Origin: Cellulomonas sp. URHD0024
Lineage (GTDB): Bacteria > Actinomycetota > Actinomycetes > Actinomycetales > Cellulomonadaceae
Length of the DNA: 64,000 bases
Reading direction: 5' to 3'
Assembly (NCBI RefSeq): GCF_000426185.1
Contig: NZ_AUEW01000001.1
Location: forward strand, 248,001-312,000
Each line of letters begins with the position of its first letter. Position 1 is the stretch's first letter. The notes beneath the pieces are model-generated. The model ran no database searches. It was not told the DNA's origin and saw only the letters and a list, made by a program, of their open reading frames with translations. The translations under genes and the position numbers were made by a program. Positions 63,580-64,000 of this stretch are shown piece after piece.

Positions 63580-63986
63580 GAGTTCTTCTCCTCGTGTCCT
63601 TGCAGAGCGTTGGGGATCTTCTTGACGGAGTCGGTCGTCCGCGGCAGGCCGCCGACGCGCTTGGACTCGGCGCGGCCACGGGCCGCGAGGACCGCCGCGA
63701 CGATCCCCCACACGACCGCGACGATGACCGCGGACCAGGGCCAGGAGTCCATCGCGTCGCCGAGCGCCCACCAGACGGCGATCGACAGGAACAGCAGGAC
63801 GAAGTGGCCCGCCACGGCGGCGCCCGCGAACATGGACCCGCCCTTGGCCGCTTGCTTCGCCGACTGCGTGATCTCGGCCTTCGCCAGCTCGACCTCCTGG
63901 CGGATGAGCGTCGAGATGTCCCGGGTGACGTCTCCGAGCAGGTCGCCGACGGACTGGCGGGGTGGGGCGTTCAGCGGCTCGGTCAT
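63576..63986 (-). CDS. Actinobacterial holin-X/DUF1469-type membrane protein
   Basis: Protein of 136 aa. A charged N-terminal helix SVGDLLGDVTRDISTLIRQE and ELAKAEITQSAKQAAKGG precede two membrane helices (GAAVAGHFVLLFLSIAVWWA; WPWSAVIVAVVWGIVAAVLA). This matches the putative actinobacterial holin-X / phage-holin-III superfamily name, but no phage genes are nearby and the role is probably membrane stress related. The ATG at 63986 is near the window end, so its promoter is not visible. It overlaps the DUF3618 gene by 4 bp. Confidence 0.83.
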   Translation of the reverse strand: MTEPLNAPPRQSVGDLLGDVTRDISTLIRQEVELAKAEITQSAKQAAKGGSMFAGAAVAGHFVLLFLSIAVWWALGDAMDSWPWSAVIVAVVWGIVAAVLAARGRAESKRVGGLPRTTDSVKKIPNALQGHEEKNS

Positions 63987-64000
63987 CGCTGGCCCCACGT

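Noticed and set aside
63576..63986. Phage holin indicating a prophage
   Set aside because: The name comes from the superfamily only; no endolysin, capsid or integrase genes are near, and pairing with DUF3618 is a common chromosomal arrangement.

Overview
The window is one contiguous piece of a very GC-rich Gram-positive chromosome. The gene set is actinobacterial: WhiA, RbpA, OpcA beside G6PD, a ParA-ScpA-ScpB-RluB string, an RskA-like anti-sigma factor, UdgX and a SARP regulator. The carbohydrate-uptake content and overall gene order suggest a Cellulomonas-like actinomycete, but that placement is an inference and no search was run.

From 1 to 30.7 kb the window is dense core genome in coupled operons. 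A repair and regulation block (uvrA, acetyltransferase; uvrC-rapZ-yvcK-whiA) leads into a glycolytic block (gap-pgk-tpiA) with secG and rbpA. Facing it on the minus strand is a pentose-phosphate operon (tkt-tal-zwf-opcA-pgl) whose last gene is a 6-phosphogluconolactonase fused in frame to an O-methyltransferase. Next come ctaB and xerD-parA-scpA-scpB-rluB-tyrA-cmk-plsC-der. Many neighbours overlap by four bases (ATGA or GTGA), and several start codons sit 6-7 nt after a -10-like hexamer, as in leaderless transcripts.

At 30.76 kb a tRNA-Pro(GGG) gene marks the edge of an accessory region. The tRNA 3' half is repeated at 32.25 kb, and a shorter piece recurs at 32.84 kb. Each copy is followed by its own near-perfect hairpin. 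Between them lie a decayed tyrosine integrase, small orphan ORFs and an IS481-type transposase remnant. From 32.9 to 41.3 kb are accessory genes: two membrane proteins (one a CPBP protease), a large SARP/ATPase regulator, an NmrA-like protein, an ArsR regulator with an SRPBCC protein, and a DHFR-like reductase.

From 41.5 to 45.3 kb is a surface-protein module on the minus strand: fasciclin protein, DUF4397 protein, class E/F sortase, SigK-like ECF sigma factor and RskA-like anti-sigma factor. The fasciclin and DUF4397 genes both carry GTGCATC-N18-CGAAGG upstream, a credible promoter for the linked sigma factor. A large clade-II catalase follows.

From 47.8 to 60.9 kb is a divergent carbohydrate locus. 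The minus strand carries a sugar-binding lipoprotein, a GH38 alpha-mannosidase and two ABC permeases. The plus strand carries a small STAS-like protein, a class I aldolase, an unassigned TIM-barrel glycosidase, a tandem metallo-beta-lactamase-fold protein and a predicted helical-barrel protein. The plus-strand genes overlap end to end, and a LacI-type operator lies inside the predicted promoter of the aldolase gene. This is the best candidate in the window for an undescribed pathway. The window ends with an aminoglycoside-phosphotransferase-like kinase, UdgX, a small acidic protein, and a DUF3618/holin-X-type stress-protein pair.
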